Shown: one piece after another, positions 63,663 to 64,000 of the stretch
Layout of the letters: every line of letters starts with the position of its first letter
Numbering within the stretch: position 1 is the first letter of the stretch
Assembly (NCBI RefSeq): GCF_002884445.1
Contig: NZ_KZ614144.1
Span: 5,630,712 to 5,694,711 of the forward strand
DNA: 64,000 nt
Reading direction: 5' to 3'
Source of the DNA: Paenibacillus castaneae
Lineage (GTDB): Bacteria > Bacillota > Bacilli > Paenibacillales > Paenibacillaceae
Position numbers and translations under genes: made by a program
Notes under the pieces: generated by a model
Seen by the model: the letters and a program-made list of their open reading frames with translations, nothing else
Database searches by the model: none
What the model was told of the DNA's origin: nothing

Positions 63663-64000
63663 TTGAAAAAAATGAGTAAGTTCGTATTTCCACTGCTGTT
63701 GTCGGTATTCATGCTTAGTGCGTGCGGTGGCAATAATGGGGGCAGTTCTGCAAACGGTGGTGCTTCCACAACTCCTGGTGCAGAGAACAAACCGAAAGCA
63801 ACAGAAACAGCAGTTGTTGGTTATGTCCCAGAAACGTTGACCGTACAATTCGTTCCTTCCCAGAATGCCGATACGTTAGAAGCAAAGGCAAAACCGCTTG
63901 AGAAATTGCTAGGGGACAAGCTTGGTATCCCTGTAAAAGTAAGCATCTCGACTGATTACAATACGATTATTGAAGCAATGGCTTCTAAAAAAATTGATAT
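63663..64000 (+). CDS. phnD: Phosphate/phosphonate-type ABC binding lipoprotein (partial)
   Basis: The N-terminal 112 residues of a lipoprotein cut by the window end. A signal peptide ends in LSACGG (lipid anchor Cys), then a low-complexity Gly/Ser/Ala linker, then TVQFVPSQNADTLEAKAKPL and a KLGIPVKVSISTDYNTII segment as in PhnD/PtxB proteins. It binds phosphonate or phosphite outside the cell. GGAGGG lies before the TTG at 63663. Confidence 0.85.
   Translation, partial: MKKMSKFVFPLLLSVFMLSACGGNNGGSSANGGASTTPGAENKPKATETAVVGYVPETLTVQFVPSQNADTLEAKAKPLEKLLGDKLGIPVKVSISTDYNTIIEAMASKKID

Noticed and set aside
1..64000. tRNA, rRNA, insertion sequences or prophage
   Set aside because: I found no cloverleaf arms with CCA-type ends, no rRNA-like stretches, no transposase or integrase frames, and no terminal inverted repeats flanking a gene block.

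Overview
The window looks like chromosomal DNA of a low-to-moderate GC, endospore-forming Bacillota, most probably Paenibacillus. Supporting signs are strong AGGAGG-type ribosome binding sites, frequent TTG/GTG starts, sporulation genes (SpoVAC, SpoVAD, SpoVAE, 2Duf, YheC/D-like, an exosporium-type collagen protein), a LplB/YtcP/LipO-type sugar importer with a large Cache-AraC regulator, two bulky uncharacterised or DUF2264-type (alpha/alpha)-barrel-like proteins, and a T-box leader. I see no rRNA, tRNA, CRISPR array, insertion sequence or prophage.

Layout. 1-8 kb: end of an unknown gene, a DUF2264 protein with an aldo/keto reductase, a SWIM-SNF2 helicase and an aldehyde dehydrogenase. 8-13.3 kb: an ArsB-type permease behind an unusual leader, a Nudix hydrolase, an M23 peptidase-bactofilin pair and a lipoate ligase. 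13.4-22.5 kb: small or accessory genes (stalk-domain protein, VOC protein, tiny membrane proteins, Gfo/Idh/MocA oxidoreductase, an XRE regulator with LAPF repeats, RDD, GNAT, alpha-CTD-like and SRPBCC proteins), with two copies of a four-unit intergenic repeat. 22.6-33 kb: a DHA2 pump with its HlyD adaptor, a flavodoxin, a kinase-like protein, an MFS carrier, prephenate dehydratase and an asymmetric ABC exporter pair. 33.1-36.4 kb: a 2Duf-spoVAC-spoVAD-spoVAE operon divergent from a DUF1657 gene.

37.7-47.6 kb is a seven-gene minus-strand operon for an acidic plant polysaccharide: two permeases, a binding lipoprotein, the Cache-AraC regulator, an oligogalacturonate-lyase-like propeller, a GH88/105 hydrolase and a large unassigned protein. 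The set would import uronic-acid oligosaccharides and cleave them in the cytoplasm. 48-54.7 kb: a MarR-SDR pair, a small gene behind a consensus promoter that leaves almost no 5' leader, a long coiled-coil YhgE/Pip protein, an SDR remnant, and a PhyH dioxygenase divergent from an AraC regulator. 54.9-64 kb: the collagen-like spore surface protein, a YheC/D-like ATP-grasp protein, an M29 aminopeptidase, a second YetF protein, an archaeal-like methionyl-tRNA synthetase under a Met T-box, and a UshA-like phosphoesterase divergent from a PhnD-type lipoprotein with a possible Pho box between them.

Several starts were moved inside the longest open frame because a good Shine-Dalgarno sequence sits before an internal codon. 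Two genes (31194-32936 and 45744-46628) seem to begin at non-standard codons. Function calls come from reading the sequences, not from database searches.
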